In this document: piece after piece, positions 31,969 to 40,213 of the stretch
Layout: the number at the start of each line of letters is the position of its first letter
Numbering within the stretch: the first letter of the stretch is position 1
Source of the DNA: Acidobacteriota bacterium
Lineage (GTDB): Bacteria; Actinomycetota; Acidimicrobiia; Spongiisociales; UBA5794
Length of the DNA stretch: 61,800 nt
NCBI GenBank assembly: GCA_022562055.1
Contig: JADFQA010000018.1
Coordinates: 1-61,800, forward strand
Direction: 5' to 3'
Position numbers and translations under genes: made by a program
Notes under the pieces: model-generated
What the model saw: only the letters and a program-made list of their open reading frames with translations
The model's database searches: none
Told to the model about the DNA's origin: nothing

Positions 31969-32987
31969 GCTTCGGTCCTATCGAAACGGATTCGAGGGTC
32001 AGCCAGTGCATATGCGATGTCCACAAAAATGTTGAGGATCACATAGAGGACACCCACCATGATCACAAACCCTTGGAGCGATTCGAGATCGCGCGTCGAA
32101 ATCGCCTCGAAGGCATACCTGCCCACACCCGGCCAGGCGAACAGAAACTCCACAATGATGTTCCCCCCAAGCATGAAACCGAACACGATTCCGATCATCG
32201 TGATCACCGGAATCAGCGCATTCCGCAGGCCATCCACGAATAACGTCTGTCTCCGAGAGACGCCGAGAGCCTTGGCCGTTCTCACGAAATCGCTGTCCAA
32301 AGCCTCAATCATCGACACCCGGACCATTTTCAGGATGGGCGCGGCGAGGACAAACGCCAACGTGAACACGGGAAGCGCCAGGTATCGCGCGGCCTCCCAC
32401 GCAACGTCGAACCTGCCAGAGAGTACGCCGTCGATGGTGTAGAGGCCGGTGAAAGTAGGCGGCGGTTCTGTGCCGACCGCGAGCCTACCGATGGGTCCAG
32501 GGAACCATCCAAGCCGGAACGCGAAGAAGTAGATCGCCATGAGACCAAGCCAAAACAGAGCCATAGCTGACCCGACAACAGAAAAAGCGCGCGCAACGTT
32601 GTCGATCCAAGAACCGTGTTTGGCGGCGGCCAGGACCCCCAGCGGAACACCGACAATCGTCGCCAATAGGACCGAGTAGAGCGCCAGCTCGAGGGACGCG
32701 GGCAACCGGGCGAACAGCTCCCCGCGCACCGGCTGGTCTGTCCGGACGGAAACCCCCAGATCACCACGCACAATGCCAGACATGTAGTCAACGAATTGAG
32801 CCGGCAGCGGGTCGTTCAGTCCGTATCGATCCGCTATTTGTTCGATACGCTCGGGCGTCGCATACGGCCCCGCTCGCAGCGAAGCGCCATCACCAGGAAC
32901 GATACGGACGATGAAAAATACGACAACCACAATCCCGAAAACCGTGAGAAGGCTGGCTCCCAGCCGATTCAGAATGTACCGTCGCAT
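31965..32987 (-). CDS. Dpp/Opp-type ABC importer permease (DppB-like)
   Basis: The 340-residue protein has the DppB features: an N-terminal membrane segment, IVPGDGASLRAG, the periplasmic loop RYGLNDPLPAQFVDYM, and an EAA loop TAKALGVSRRQTLFVDGLRNAL. It pairs with the DppC-like permease to form the channel for the substrate-binding lipoprotein encoded upstream. Confidence 0.92.
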   Translation of the reverse strand: MRRYILNRLGASLLTVFGIVVVVFFIVRIVPGDGASLRAGPYATPERIEQIADRYGLNDPLPAQFVDYMSGIVRGDLGVSVRTDQPVRGELFARLPASLELALYSVLLATIVGVPLGVLAAAKHGSWIDNVARAFSVVGSAMALFWLGLMAIYFFAFRLGWFPGPIGRLAVGTEPPPTFTGLYTIDGVLSGRFDVAWEAARYLALPVFTLAFVLAAPILKMVRVSMIEALDSDFVRTAKALGVSRRQTLFVDGLRNALIPVITMIGIVFGFMLGGNIIVEFLFAWPGVGRYAFEAISTRDLESLQGFVIMVGVLYVILNIFVDIAYALADPRIRFDRTEA

Positions 32988-33011
32988 TCTTGCATCCAGT
33001 CAATCGGTAGG

Positions 33012-33045
33012 CGGTGTGGCCGTGCACAGGCACGTCCACACCGCT
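33012..33045 (-). terminator. Hairpin between binding-protein and permease genes
   Basis: GCGGTGTGGCCGTGC (33012-33026) pairs with GCACGTCCACACCGC (33031-33045) with one mismatch and a 4-base loop. It lies just 3' of the DppA-like gene. Partial termination or mRNA protection here would raise the level of the binding protein over the permeases. Confidence 0.65.
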
Positions 33046-33060
33046 TCTATGCTCGAAATG

Positions 33061-34770
33061 CTAACTCTTTGACAAGAACTCGAAACGTGGAACTTGCGTA
33101 AAGTCCTTCGTGACGCCGGTTACATTCGCTCGTGTCGCCAAACTCCAGTCTGCAGCCCACAGGTAGATCCGGTTTGCGTCCTGAACCATTAGCTGTTGAG
33201 CTTCCAATCCGAGGGCACCGCGGCGTGCCGGATCTGTTTCGAACGTTCCTTCGGCGATGACCTCGTCGAGGCGCTCGTTGCAGGCGCCGACGAAGTTCGT
33301 GAACGCACCACACTTCGCGAGGAACGTGAGTTGGTAGAACGGGTCGTCACCCCAAGAGAACCACTCGTGGAAGAACATTGCGAGCTCTCTGGCATCCCGC
33401 TTGCCCGCGAATTCACCGTCTGGTAGCACATTGATCTTGATAGTGATTCCGATCTCGCGTAGTGCATCCTGGATGAATACCGCAGCCTGTTGATCCTGAG
33501 AACGCGAGTTCTGAACAGCGAGTTCGACTTCAAACGGTGCAACGCCCGATGCTGCCATCAACTCCTTGGCCTTCTCGATATCGTTGGTGTACACGCCGGC
33601 ACCCGCGCCGTCGAACGTCTCCATGTTCGAGGTAATCAGCGTTCCTGCCGGCGAAGCCAGCCCAAACATGACGTTGTCGATCAAAGCCTCGTACGGAATG
33701 GCGTACGAGATTGCCTGACGAACTTGTACGTTTGCCAAGTTTGGCTCAGCGTCTGGGTTCAACCCGATGTAGTTGATGCCCGTCGATGGCGCTGAATACA
33801 CGCGCACATTCGCGTCTGTGCGGAGTTGATCCAAGAGTCGCGGCGGAAGTCCAGCTGCAACATCAATATCACCGTTTTGGAGCAGCAATGCTCTTTGTGC
33901 GGCGTCCGGAACGTTGCGAATCACTATGCCACTGTTGGCGACCTCACCAGGCCAGCCGGGGTTAGGATCGAGGATTACCTCGCCCTTCGCCTGATCCCAA
34001 TTCTTCAACAAGTAGGGACCCGATGCGTTGGCATTCGTCGTGAAGTAGTCAAAAGCCCAGGGATCGTCCGTCGTGCCCTTTTCGGCGGCTAGAGATTCCT
34101 GAATGGGACCAAACACCTGGAACGTCATGAATCGATCAAACAACGCAGTCGGCTCATTTGGAGTAATCGTGAAGGTCAGATCGTCCACTACCTGGAACGA
34201 ATTCGATGAGTCGATCGCAATGAAAGGCAGGAGCAGCGGGATATAGCTTGCCGGGGCCTCGATACTCCGTGTGAGCATGTACACCGCATCGGCTGCCTTG
34301 ATCGGATCGCCATTAGCGAATTTCGCATCCGGTTTGAGCACGAAGGTCGCCGTTCCGTCGGCGGCGACATCGAATGACTCCAGAAGCGGTCCTGGCACGA
34401 CCTCAGTCGTCCCGATACGCGCGCCTCCCTCGTCAACATATACCTGGTCCAGCAATGGCTGATACAGAGCTCTCGTTACAGCGTACGCGCCCGTGCTCCG
34501 AAAGAGGTGCGGTTCGATGAGATTGATATCCGTCGACAACGAAATCACGATCGGCTCTAACGTTGGCGCCGGTGGCGAGGTGGTAGTTGTGGCGGGTGCG
34601 GTGGTACCAGTCTCAGGTGCCTCGGTGGACGACGTCGGTGTCTCGCTGCTGGCTGCTGTTGACGTCGTGGCGCCCTCAGAGCCATCACTTGAACATGCTG
34701 CAGCGACCAACACCAACACCATGAACATTCCGGCAAGCAGCTTCAATCGGTGGACTTTCTTCTTTGCCAT
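33061..34770 (-). CDS. Dpp/Opp-type substrate-binding lipoprotein (DppA-like)
   Basis: The protein of about 569 residues belongs to solute-binding family 5 (peptides, nickel, other small amides). A lipoprotein signal ends VAAAC, followed by a Ser/Thr/Pro/Ala linker typical of these bacteria. IVISLSTDINLIEPHLF and FVLKPDAKFANGDPIKAADAVYMLTRS are family motifs. Three ATG codons run in tandem at 34776, 34773 and 34770; the third has the best spacing to GGGAG. It is the first gene of the import operon. Confidence 0.92.
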   Translation of the reverse strand: MAKKKVHRLKLLAGMFMVLVLVAAACSSDGSEGATTSTAASSETPTSSTEAPETGTTAPATTTTSPPAPTLEPIVISLSTDINLIEPHLFRSTGAYAVTRALYQPLLDQVYVDEGGARIGTTEVVPGPLLESFDVAADGTATFVLKPDAKFANGDPIKAADAVYMLTRSIEAPASYIPLLLPFIAIDSSNSFQVVDDLTFTITPNEPTALFDRFMTFQVFGPIQESLAAEKGTTDDPWAFDYFTTNANASGPYLLKNWDQAKGEVILDPNPGWPGEVANSGIVIRNVPDAAQRALLLQNGDIDVAAGLPPRLLDQLRTDANVRVYSAPSTGINYIGLNPDAEPNLANVQVRQAISYAIPYEALIDNVMFGLASPAGTLITSNMETFDGAGAGVYTNDIEKAKELMAASGVAPFEVELAVQNSRSQDQQAAVFIQDALREIGITIKINVLPDGEFAGKRDARELAMFFHEWFSWGDDPFYQLTFLAKCGAFTNFVGACNERLDEVIAEGTFETDPARRGALGLEAQQLMVQDANRIYLWAADWSLATRANVTGVTKDFTQVPRFEFLSKS

Positions 34771-34801
34771 CATCATCTCCCAGTGTCGAATCGGCGCATT
34801 T

Positions 34802-34855
34802 CTTCACTACTCAGTGAGTGAAGATTTTCACATGATAGACGAACATTTCAAATGT
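34802..34855. promoter_or_regulatory. Two palindromes upstream of the binding-protein gene
   Basis: CTTCACT (34802-34808) and AGTGAAG (34817-34823) form an inverted repeat with an 8-base spacer. ACATTTCAAATGT (34843-34855) is a perfect 13-base palindrome. They lie in the 353-bp region between the divergent DppA-like and leucine-dehydrogenase genes. The A/T-rich second site is compatible with Lrp/AsnC binding; an Lrp-type gene is 1.4 kb away. The rest of the gap shows nothing recognisable. Confidence 0.5.
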
Positions 34856-35123
34856 TGGACGAAATTTCTTGCGACGTCCGCATACTCGCTGACGCTGCTC
34901 GACCTCGATGACCCCGAACAGCCGATGCCGCTTTGCGCTGTCCACACAAACCAGAGAGACCAGTCGAGCACTCACAATATAGTTGACTACTCATTCGCCG
35001 AGTCAAACGCCTGCATGATGGACGATGAGAAGTAGAGTCTCTAGAGTGACTTTCCGTCAGGCTCCACCGATCACACAACCGACCGGGTGGTGGCAATGAG
35101 ACCCGAAACGAGAGGGTTCCCGC

Positions 35124-36164
35124 ATGGTTCAGCTCATTGACGTAGACACATTCGGCTACGAGCGTGTGGTTCACATAGCCGACTCTGGCACAGGCCTCGA
35201 AGGATTCATTTCGATCCACTCAAGCAAGAGAGGCCCAGCCCTCGGGGGTCTTCGATTTCTCCCCTACGTCAACCACGAGGAGGCTCTGGCCGACGTTCTA
35301 CGCCTTTCCGAAACGATGACTTACAAAGCAGCCGCCGCCGGATTACCGTTCGGAGGCGGGAAGGCGGTGATAATCGGCGATCCTCAGTGGGACAAAACTC
35401 CCGAGTTGCTCGCCGAATTCGGCCGGGCAGTTGACATGCTCAACGGTCACTACATCACCGCCGAAGATGTCGGCACTTCGGTCGAAGACATTGCCGTTGT
35501 GGCGCAGGCTACTCGATGGGTAGCGGGCCTCCCATCCAATCAAGGAGGGTCGGATGATCCTTCCCCCGCGACGGCGGAAGGTGTGCTATTCGCGATGAGA
35601 GCCGTAGCGCGATTCTTTTGGGGCGAAGAGACCCTTCGGGGTTGCAGGGTGTTAGTCCAGGGCGTCGGCAAGGTCGGGGGGGCGCTCACCGAAATGCTCC
35701 TGAACGCCGGGGCGCATGTTGTCATCGCCGACGTAGACACCGTGCGGGTTGAGGCGGTCCGGCGGGACACGCCCAGCGTCGAGATAGCGGACGCTGAGTC
35801 CTGCCTGGTCATCGACTGTGACATCCTCGCACCGTGTGCCCTCGGCGGGATCCTCTCACAGTCGGTGGTACCCGACCTTCGCTGCAAGGCGATCGTTGGT
35901 TCGGCCAACAACCAACTGCGGACGCACGATGTCGGCGCCGCGATAGCCGAACGTGAAATCGCATACATACCCGACTTCATCGCCAACGCCGGCGGAATCA
36001 TCAACATCGCATCGGAGTTTGGATACACGAATTCGGACGTGTCCCTCGCCCTACAGCGGATCGGCGAGACGGCTGACCGGCTGCTGAGAGACTGCTTTAC
36101 GGCCAAAATATCCACCCACCAGTCGGCCATCGCACTCGCGCAACGTGCAATCGACGGCGGTTAG
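35124..36164 (+). CDS. Leucine/valine/phenylalanine-type dehydrogenase
   Basis: The 346-residue NAD-dependent enzyme deaminates a branched or aromatic amino acid to the 2-oxo acid. The substrate domain has GPALGGLRFLPY and the catalytic lysines in MTYKAAAAGLPFGGGKAVI. The cofactor domain has VQGVGKVGG. DILAPCALGGIL and IANAGGIIN complete the signature. It lies next to an Lrp/AsnC regulator and the branched-chain oxoacid dehydrogenase E1 genes, so amino group removal followed by oxidative decarboxylation is a coherent pathway. GAGAGGG precedes the start. Confidence 0.92.
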   Translation: MVQLIDVDTFGYERVVHIADSGTGLEGFISIHSSKRGPALGGLRFLPYVNHEEALADVLRLSETMTYKAAAAGLPFGGGKAVIIGDPQWDKTPELLAEFGRAVDMLNGHYITAEDVGTSVEDIAVVAQATRWVAGLPSNQGGSDDPSPATAEGVLFAMRAVARFFWGEETLRGCRVLVQGVGKVGGALTEMLLNAGAHVVIADVDTVRVEAVRRDTPSVEIADAESCLVIDCDILAPCALGGILSQSVVPDLRCKAIVGSANNQLRTHDVGAAIAEREIAYIPDFIANAGGIINIASEFGYTNSDVSLALQRIGETADRLLRDCFTAKISTHQSAIALAQRAIDGG

Positions 36165-36186
36165 CTCGGGCTTGAGGCCGCGTACG

Positions 36187-36732
36187 CTACCCGGAGCCGA
36201 CACTGGAAACATCGCCGTCATCCTCCGCGAGAATGGTGTTCCCAAGGGTAGGAGGCTGCTCGTAGTGTCCAAGGCTAAGCATCGTCTCGCCATGCCGGAA
36301 TCCGGGGATCTCCCATATCTTGCCTAACAACAACCGCTCGAGGTGTTTGTGATTGGTAGCTCGCATATGCAGCAGCAGGTCCCATCGCCCAGTTACGATG
36401 TGGACCGACGAGACCTCCCTGATCTCTAATAGCGAATCGATTGTGCCCAACAACGAGACACCCTGCTCTACCTGAAGCCCTATGAGCAGCTGAAGATCGT
36501 AGCCCAACGCTTGTTGAGAAATCTCCGCCCGATACCCGACAATTACGCCACTCAACTCAAGCTTCGCGATGCGCTCAGTGACAGCACCGGGTGACATCTC
36601 AATTTCTCTGGCGATCGAACGAGCTGAGCGTCGAGCGTCCCCTTGGAGGATCTCGAGGATCTTGAAGTCAACTGTGTCGAGAACGATCGATTCCGACGTG
36701 AATGCGCCAGGTTGAGCATGTTGGTCGGTCAT
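36187..36732 (-). CDS. Lrp/AsnC-family regulator
   Basis: The 181-residue protein has an N-terminal helix-turn-helix (about 18-70: VDFKILEILQGDARRSARSIAREIEMSPGAVTERIAKLE) and a RAM ligand-binding domain with GRWDLLLHMRA. ATG 36732 has GAGGA upstream; a longer frame to 36816 adds an unlikely N-terminus. It converges with the leucine dehydrogenase gene and is divergent from the E1 genes, so it probably senses an amino acid and controls both. Confidence 0.9.
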   Translation of the reverse strand: MTDQHAQPGAFTSESIVLDTVDFKILEILQGDARRSARSIAREIEMSPGAVTERIAKLELSGVIVGYRAEISQQALGYDLQLLIGLQVEQGVSLLGTIDSLLEIREVSSVHIVTGRWDLLLHMRATNHKHLERLLLGKIWEIPGFRHGETMLSLGHYEQPPTLGNTILAEDDGDVSSVGSG

Positions 36733-36940
36733 GGGGTCATCCTCGGGTGGCTGCGTTGCGTGATGGTAGCAGTGCGCCCAATTGCCCACGCAGGCTGAGA
36801 CAGGCCGTTGCCCCAACTCGCTGCCACGTTCTATGTCTCAGCAGCGGCGCAACCTCCCGCGGAAGGCAACAGCCCGGTCGTGACACAACAACCAGTAGAA
36901 CGTTCGTGCAGTGAATTGCTATGTCGCCTATCGATTGTCC

Positions 36941-36959
36941 CGTATAGTATGGTATCTAG
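36941..36959 (+). promoter_or_regulatory. -10 element at the E1-beta gene
   Basis: TATAGT (36943-36948) is a near-consensus -10. Transcription would start near 36955, five bases before the ATG, so the mRNA is nearly leaderless. No clear -35 is seen, which suggests an activator. Confidence 0.45.
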
Positions 36960-38030
36960 ATGTTGAACGTCACGTCATTCGGAGAATCGGAGGTCGATTC
37001 CCGCGGATGGTTCGACGATCCTCCAAAACACAGCGACACCATCGCTCACGAACCGAAACGCCCCACATACTTGCACGCTATCAATGTCGCCCTCGACGAC
37101 TCGCTGGCGTCAGACCGGGCGGTTGTACTGCTCGGTGAGGACATTGGGGAGATGGGCGGTGCTTTTAGGGTTACCGCCGGCCTTCTGGACAAATACGGAC
37201 CGGACCGGGTAATTGATACGCCGATGTCAGAGTCCGCAATCGTTGGCGCCGCAATCGGCATGGCGGTCGAGGGCCTGAAACCGATCGTCGAGTTACAATT
37301 CGCCGACTTCATCTCATGCGCGTACGACCAGTTGGTGACCCAAGCGGCGAAGCTCCACTACCGATTTGGAATAGCTGTACCCATGGTCGTCAGGGCACCT
37401 TCGGGAGGAGGTGTCGGCGCTGGTCCATTTCACTCACAAAGCCCGGAGGGGATATTCGCCCACATTCCTGGCTTGAAGGTTGTCTGCCCGGGATCAGTGC
37501 AGGACGCGTACGACCTCATGCGGGCGGCCGTCCACGATCCGAACCCAGTTATCTTTTTCGAGCACAAGGCCCTCTATCGGTCGCTGCGCGGTGAGTTGGT
37601 TAGACGTCTTCCGCCGGCTAATTGGACAGGGAACTCCAAACGAGTGAGGCTCGGCAGGGATGTCACGATCGTGACGTACGGGGCAATGGTCCGCGCGACC
37701 ATGCAAGCGGCGGTGTCGCTGTCACAGCAAGGAATCGATGCTGAGGTCTTAGACATTATGAGTATTTCGCCGCTCGACACGGAACCCATCCTGCGATCGG
37801 TGGAGAAAACTTCGCGCCTCGTTGTGGTACACGAGGACACGATCAGCGGTGGAATCGGTGCTGAAATCGCTGCCCGCGTAAGCGGCGCAGCCTTCTTTTT
37901 CCTAGACGCACCAATCGTCAGGATCGCCGCCCCGGACACTCCGGTCCCACTGGCGCGCACCCTTGAGGAGGCATACATCCCCTCAGTTGCGCGAATCACC
38001 GACGGAGTCATCGCATGCGTACGGGTCTGA
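36960..38030 (+). CDS. Branched-chain 2-oxoacid dehydrogenase E1 component, beta subunit
   Basis: The 356-residue protein matches the E1-beta/transketolase C-terminal layout. GEDIGEMGGAFRVT and DTPMSESAIVGAAIG bind TPP with the alpha subunit, and ADFISCAYDQL and GPFHSQSPEG are typical. An N-terminal extension of about 35 residues before TYLHAINVAL is unusual. If the nearly leaderless start is right it is translated; an internal start is possible. The gene order beta then alpha is the reverse of the usual one. Confidence 0.92.
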   Translation: MLNVTSFGESEVDSRGWFDDPPKHSDTIAHEPKRPTYLHAINVALDDSLASDRAVVLLGEDIGEMGGAFRVTAGLLDKYGPDRVIDTPMSESAIVGAAIGMAVEGLKPIVELQFADFISCAYDQLVTQAAKLHYRFGIAVPMVVRAPSGGGVGAGPFHSQSPEGIFAHIPGLKVVCPGSVQDAYDLMRAAVHDPNPVIFFEHKALYRSLRGELVRRLPPANWTGNSKRVRLGRDVTIVTYGAMVRATMQAAVSLSQQGIDAEVLDIMSISPLDTEPILRSVEKTSRLVVVHEDTISGGIGAEIAARVSGAAFFFLDAPIVRIAAPDTPVPLARTLEEAYIPSVARITDGVIACVRV

Positions 38031-39034
38031 GTCCAGCCGGTCAGGATCACGGAGATCTGTCCGTACCTATCGAGGTGGCGACCTATCTATATCGCACAAT
38101 GGTGCTGTCGCGAGCGATCGAGAACAGGATTCGAGTGCTCTATCAGCAGTCGATTCTGCGGGGAAGAGTGATATCGGGCCGTGGCCAGGAGGCGATACCG
38201 GTCGGTGCGACATTCGCCATGCAGGATCGCGACATCATTGCCCCTGTCCACAGAGATCTCGGAGCCCACCTCGTGCGGGGAACCACGGCGGCAACAGTCT
38301 TTCGCCACTACCTCGGAGCTGTGGACGGTCCGTCGCGCGGCAGAGACGGTGACATTCACTTCGGAGAATGGGATAAAGGTGTGTTCCCAATGGTCTCTCA
38401 CCTGCCGGATTCTTGGCCGGTTGCTGTCGGGATGGCTTTAGCGTTCAAGCTCAGGGGAGAACCGAGAGTTGCGCTCGCCTTCTGCGGCGACGGAGCAACC
38501 TCGAATGGCGTGTGGCACGAGGCCATGAATTTCGCCGCGGTGTTCGAAGTACCGATCGTATTCGTCATTGAAAACAACCAGTACGCCTATTCGACGCCCA
38601 CAGCCCGCCAATTCAAGGTGGAACGGCTTGCCGACCGAGCGGCCGCCTACGGAATGCCCGGAATTCGGATCGATGGGAACAACGTTCTCGAGGTTTACGC
38701 CGAGACTCGTGCGGCCGTAGAAAACGCAAGAGCCGGAGGCGGACCTAGTCTCATAGAAGCGATGACGATGCGAATGGATGGCCACGCAATACACGACAGT
38801 GCGTCCTACGTCCCAGCAAAACTTCTCGAGCGTTGGGAACAGCGCGACCCCATTCAGCAGATGCGACACAGGTTGGAGACCTCGGGGGTCGGCGGGTCTC
38901 AACTCGATGAGTGGGATAGGTGGGCAACACAACACGTCAAGGACGCGGTGAAGCTCGCCCAAACGTCGCCACCGCCAGACGCGACGACCGTAACGGAGGG
39001 GGTGTATGCGGAAGCTCTGCCAGCGTCCGATTGA
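38015..39034 (+). CDS. Branched-chain 2-oxoacid dehydrogenase E1 component, alpha subunit
   Basis: The 339-residue protein has the TPP motif GDGATSNGVWHEAMNFAAVF followed by IENNQYAYSTP and the phosphorylation-loop-like RMDGHAIHDSASYVP. With the beta subunit it decarboxylates a branched-chain 2-oxo acid and passes the acyl group to an E2 lipoyl domain. No E2 or E3 gene is in the window, so these must be shared from elsewhere. It overlaps the beta gene by 16 bases. Confidence 0.93.
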   Translation: MRTGLSPAGQDHGDLSVPIEVATYLYRTMVLSRAIENRIRVLYQQSILRGRVISGRGQEAIPVGATFAMQDRDIIAPVHRDLGAHLVRGTTAATVFRHYLGAVDGPSRGRDGDIHFGEWDKGVFPMVSHLPDSWPVAVGMALAFKLRGEPRVALAFCGDGATSNGVWHEAMNFAAVFEVPIVFVIENNQYAYSTPTARQFKVERLADRAAAYGMPGIRIDGNNVLEVYAETRAAVENARAGGGPSLIEAMTMRMDGHAIHDSASYVPAKLLERWEQRDPIQQMRHRLETSGVGGSQLDEWDRWATQHVKDAVKLAQTSPPPDATTVTEGVYAEALPASD

Positions 39035-39192
39035 GCGACGCCTACGCGCCGGGGATCCGCGGTCGCGGCCTTCCGGTGCTAGCGACAACGATGCTGGCTG
39101 CAGACCGGCACCCAGAGACAGAGTCGGCACCCAATTTTTTGATTCGAGGGAGGAGTAGCCGAGGAAAATGAGACTCCCGACTGAGAAAACCC

Positions 39193-39222
39193 TTGACCGG
39201 ATACATACGTCCCATGCATACT
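39193..39222 (+). promoter_or_regulatory. Promoter of the second vapBC pair
   Basis: A -35 TTGACC (39193-39198), an 18-base spacer and a -10 CATACT (39217-39222) put the transcript start at the ATG 39230, so the antitoxin mRNA may be leaderless. The 8-mer GATACATA occurs on both sides of the -10 and may be the autoregulation site. Confidence 0.45.
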
Positions 39223-39229
39223 GATACAT

Positions 39230-39421
39230 ATGAGAACGACACTCAACATTGATGAGAACATCCTGGCCGAGGCCTCCAGACTCACCGGCGTTACGGAAAA
39301 AACCGCGCTCGTCCGAATGGGGCTCGAAGCGTTGATCCGCCGAGAGAGCGCCCTCCGACTCGCGGCCCTCGGCGGATCCCAGCCGACACTGCGTCCGGTT
39401 TCGCGCCGCAGACCTTCGTGA
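39230..39421 (+). CDS. vapB: VapB-type antitoxin
   Basis: The 63-residue protein opens RTTLNIDENILAEA, the ribbon-helix-helix N-terminus of VapB family antitoxins, then TEKTALVRMGLEALI and an Arg-rich tail. It overlaps vapC by 4 bases. It is unlike the vapB at 15.1 kb in its helix region, so the two pairs are not recent duplicates. Confidence 0.85.
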   Translation: MRTTLNIDENILAEASRLTGVTEKTALVRMGLEALIRRESALRLAALGGSQPTLRPVSRRRPS

Positions 39422-39777
39422 ACGTCCTCGTCGACACGTCGATTTGGATCGACCACCTGCGCCGTTCCCACGCCGGGCTTCGCTCGCTGCTCGAAGATGA
39501 TGTCGTCGTCACGCACGCATTCGTCCTCGGGGAACTGGTTCTCGGTGGTCTCAGCGACTCAACAAGAACCGATCTGGAACGATTGCGCCGCGTCGAGGAC
39601 GTCTCGCATGACGAAGCCATGCACTTCGTCGAAACAAACAACATCGCGGGAAGTGGTGTGGGTTGGGTCGATATCCATCTGCTCGCAACGTCCCTCGTCA
39701 ACGGATGTCTCCTTTGGACCAAGGATCGTGCACTTGCAAACGCCGCTCAAAACATCCAAGTCGCCTACCAGGCGTAA
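39418..39777 (+). CDS. vapC: VapC-type PIN-domain ribonuclease toxin
   Basis: This toxin of 119 residues has Asp in VLVDTSIWIDHLR, Glu in LGELVLGGL, Asp in VGWVDIHLLAT and Asp in LWTKDRALA, the four PIN acidic positions. VGWVDxHLLA is the pattern of tRNA-cutting VapC toxins. It starts with GTG. Confidence 0.9.
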   Translation: MNVLVDTSIWIDHLRRSHAGLRSLLEDDVVVTHAFVLGELVLGGLSDSTRTDLERLRRVEDVSHDEAMHFVETNNIAGSGVGWVDIHLLATSLVNGCLLWTKDRALANAAQNIQVAYQA

Positions 39778-39877
39778 CCGCGTTCATCAGACGCTGGATC
39801 TCCCGCTCCTCACCGTGACAACCAATAGTGTCGCACCAACTTGATACGTTCGCATTGAGGACAGAGGGAAGTCAGTG

Positions 39878-40078
39878 ATGACCATCATCACATATGAAGA
39901 AACCGTTGGAGTCATGCAGCAGGCTGCCGACAGGCGAGGCATGACACTTGAGCAGTTCTTTGCAAGCGGTCAAGGAGACGTGCACGCGGCGCGCCTCATC
40001 CACAATCTCCGGGCCCACTTTGGGAACGCGCTGTTCGACGAAGAGCTCGACGACATCCTCGATTGGTCCGCCGAGTGA
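39878..40078 (+). CDS. Small acidic protein of unknown function (66 aa)
   Basis: ATG 39878 is preceded by GAGGGAAG. The product has a short strand (TIITYEETVGVM), a helix with RRGMTLEQFFASGQG and an acidic C-terminus (FDEELDDILDW). This layout recalls small antitoxin-like or helix-turn-helix proteins but I cannot place it. It lies alone after the VapBC pair and may be part of a decayed toxin-antitoxin locus. Confidence 0.5.
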   Translation: MTIITYEETVGVMQQAADRRGMTLEQFFASGQGDVHAARLIHNLRAHFGNALFDEELDDILDWSAE

Positions 40079-40133
40079 CTGTGAGTTGCGACCGCGCCTG
40101 TCCACCACTGCTGAGAAAATCTTGAGATTCCGA

Positions 40134-40160
40134 GAACCGTACCGCGATCCCGCTCGTATA
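40134..40160 (+). promoter_or_regulatory. ECF-type promoter candidate
   Basis: GAACC (40134-40138), a 16-base spacer and CGTATA (40155-40160) match the general ECF sigma factor pattern (GGAAC, N16, CGT). It lies about 50 bases upstream of the lipoprotein start. The ECF sigma factor encoded at 42.1 kb could read it and so control its own operon. Confidence 0.4.
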
Positions 40161-40213
40161 CCTGGAGACAGCAGTAGGAAGACCCTGCTTGCGCTGCAAT
40201 GAGGAGTAGGAAA

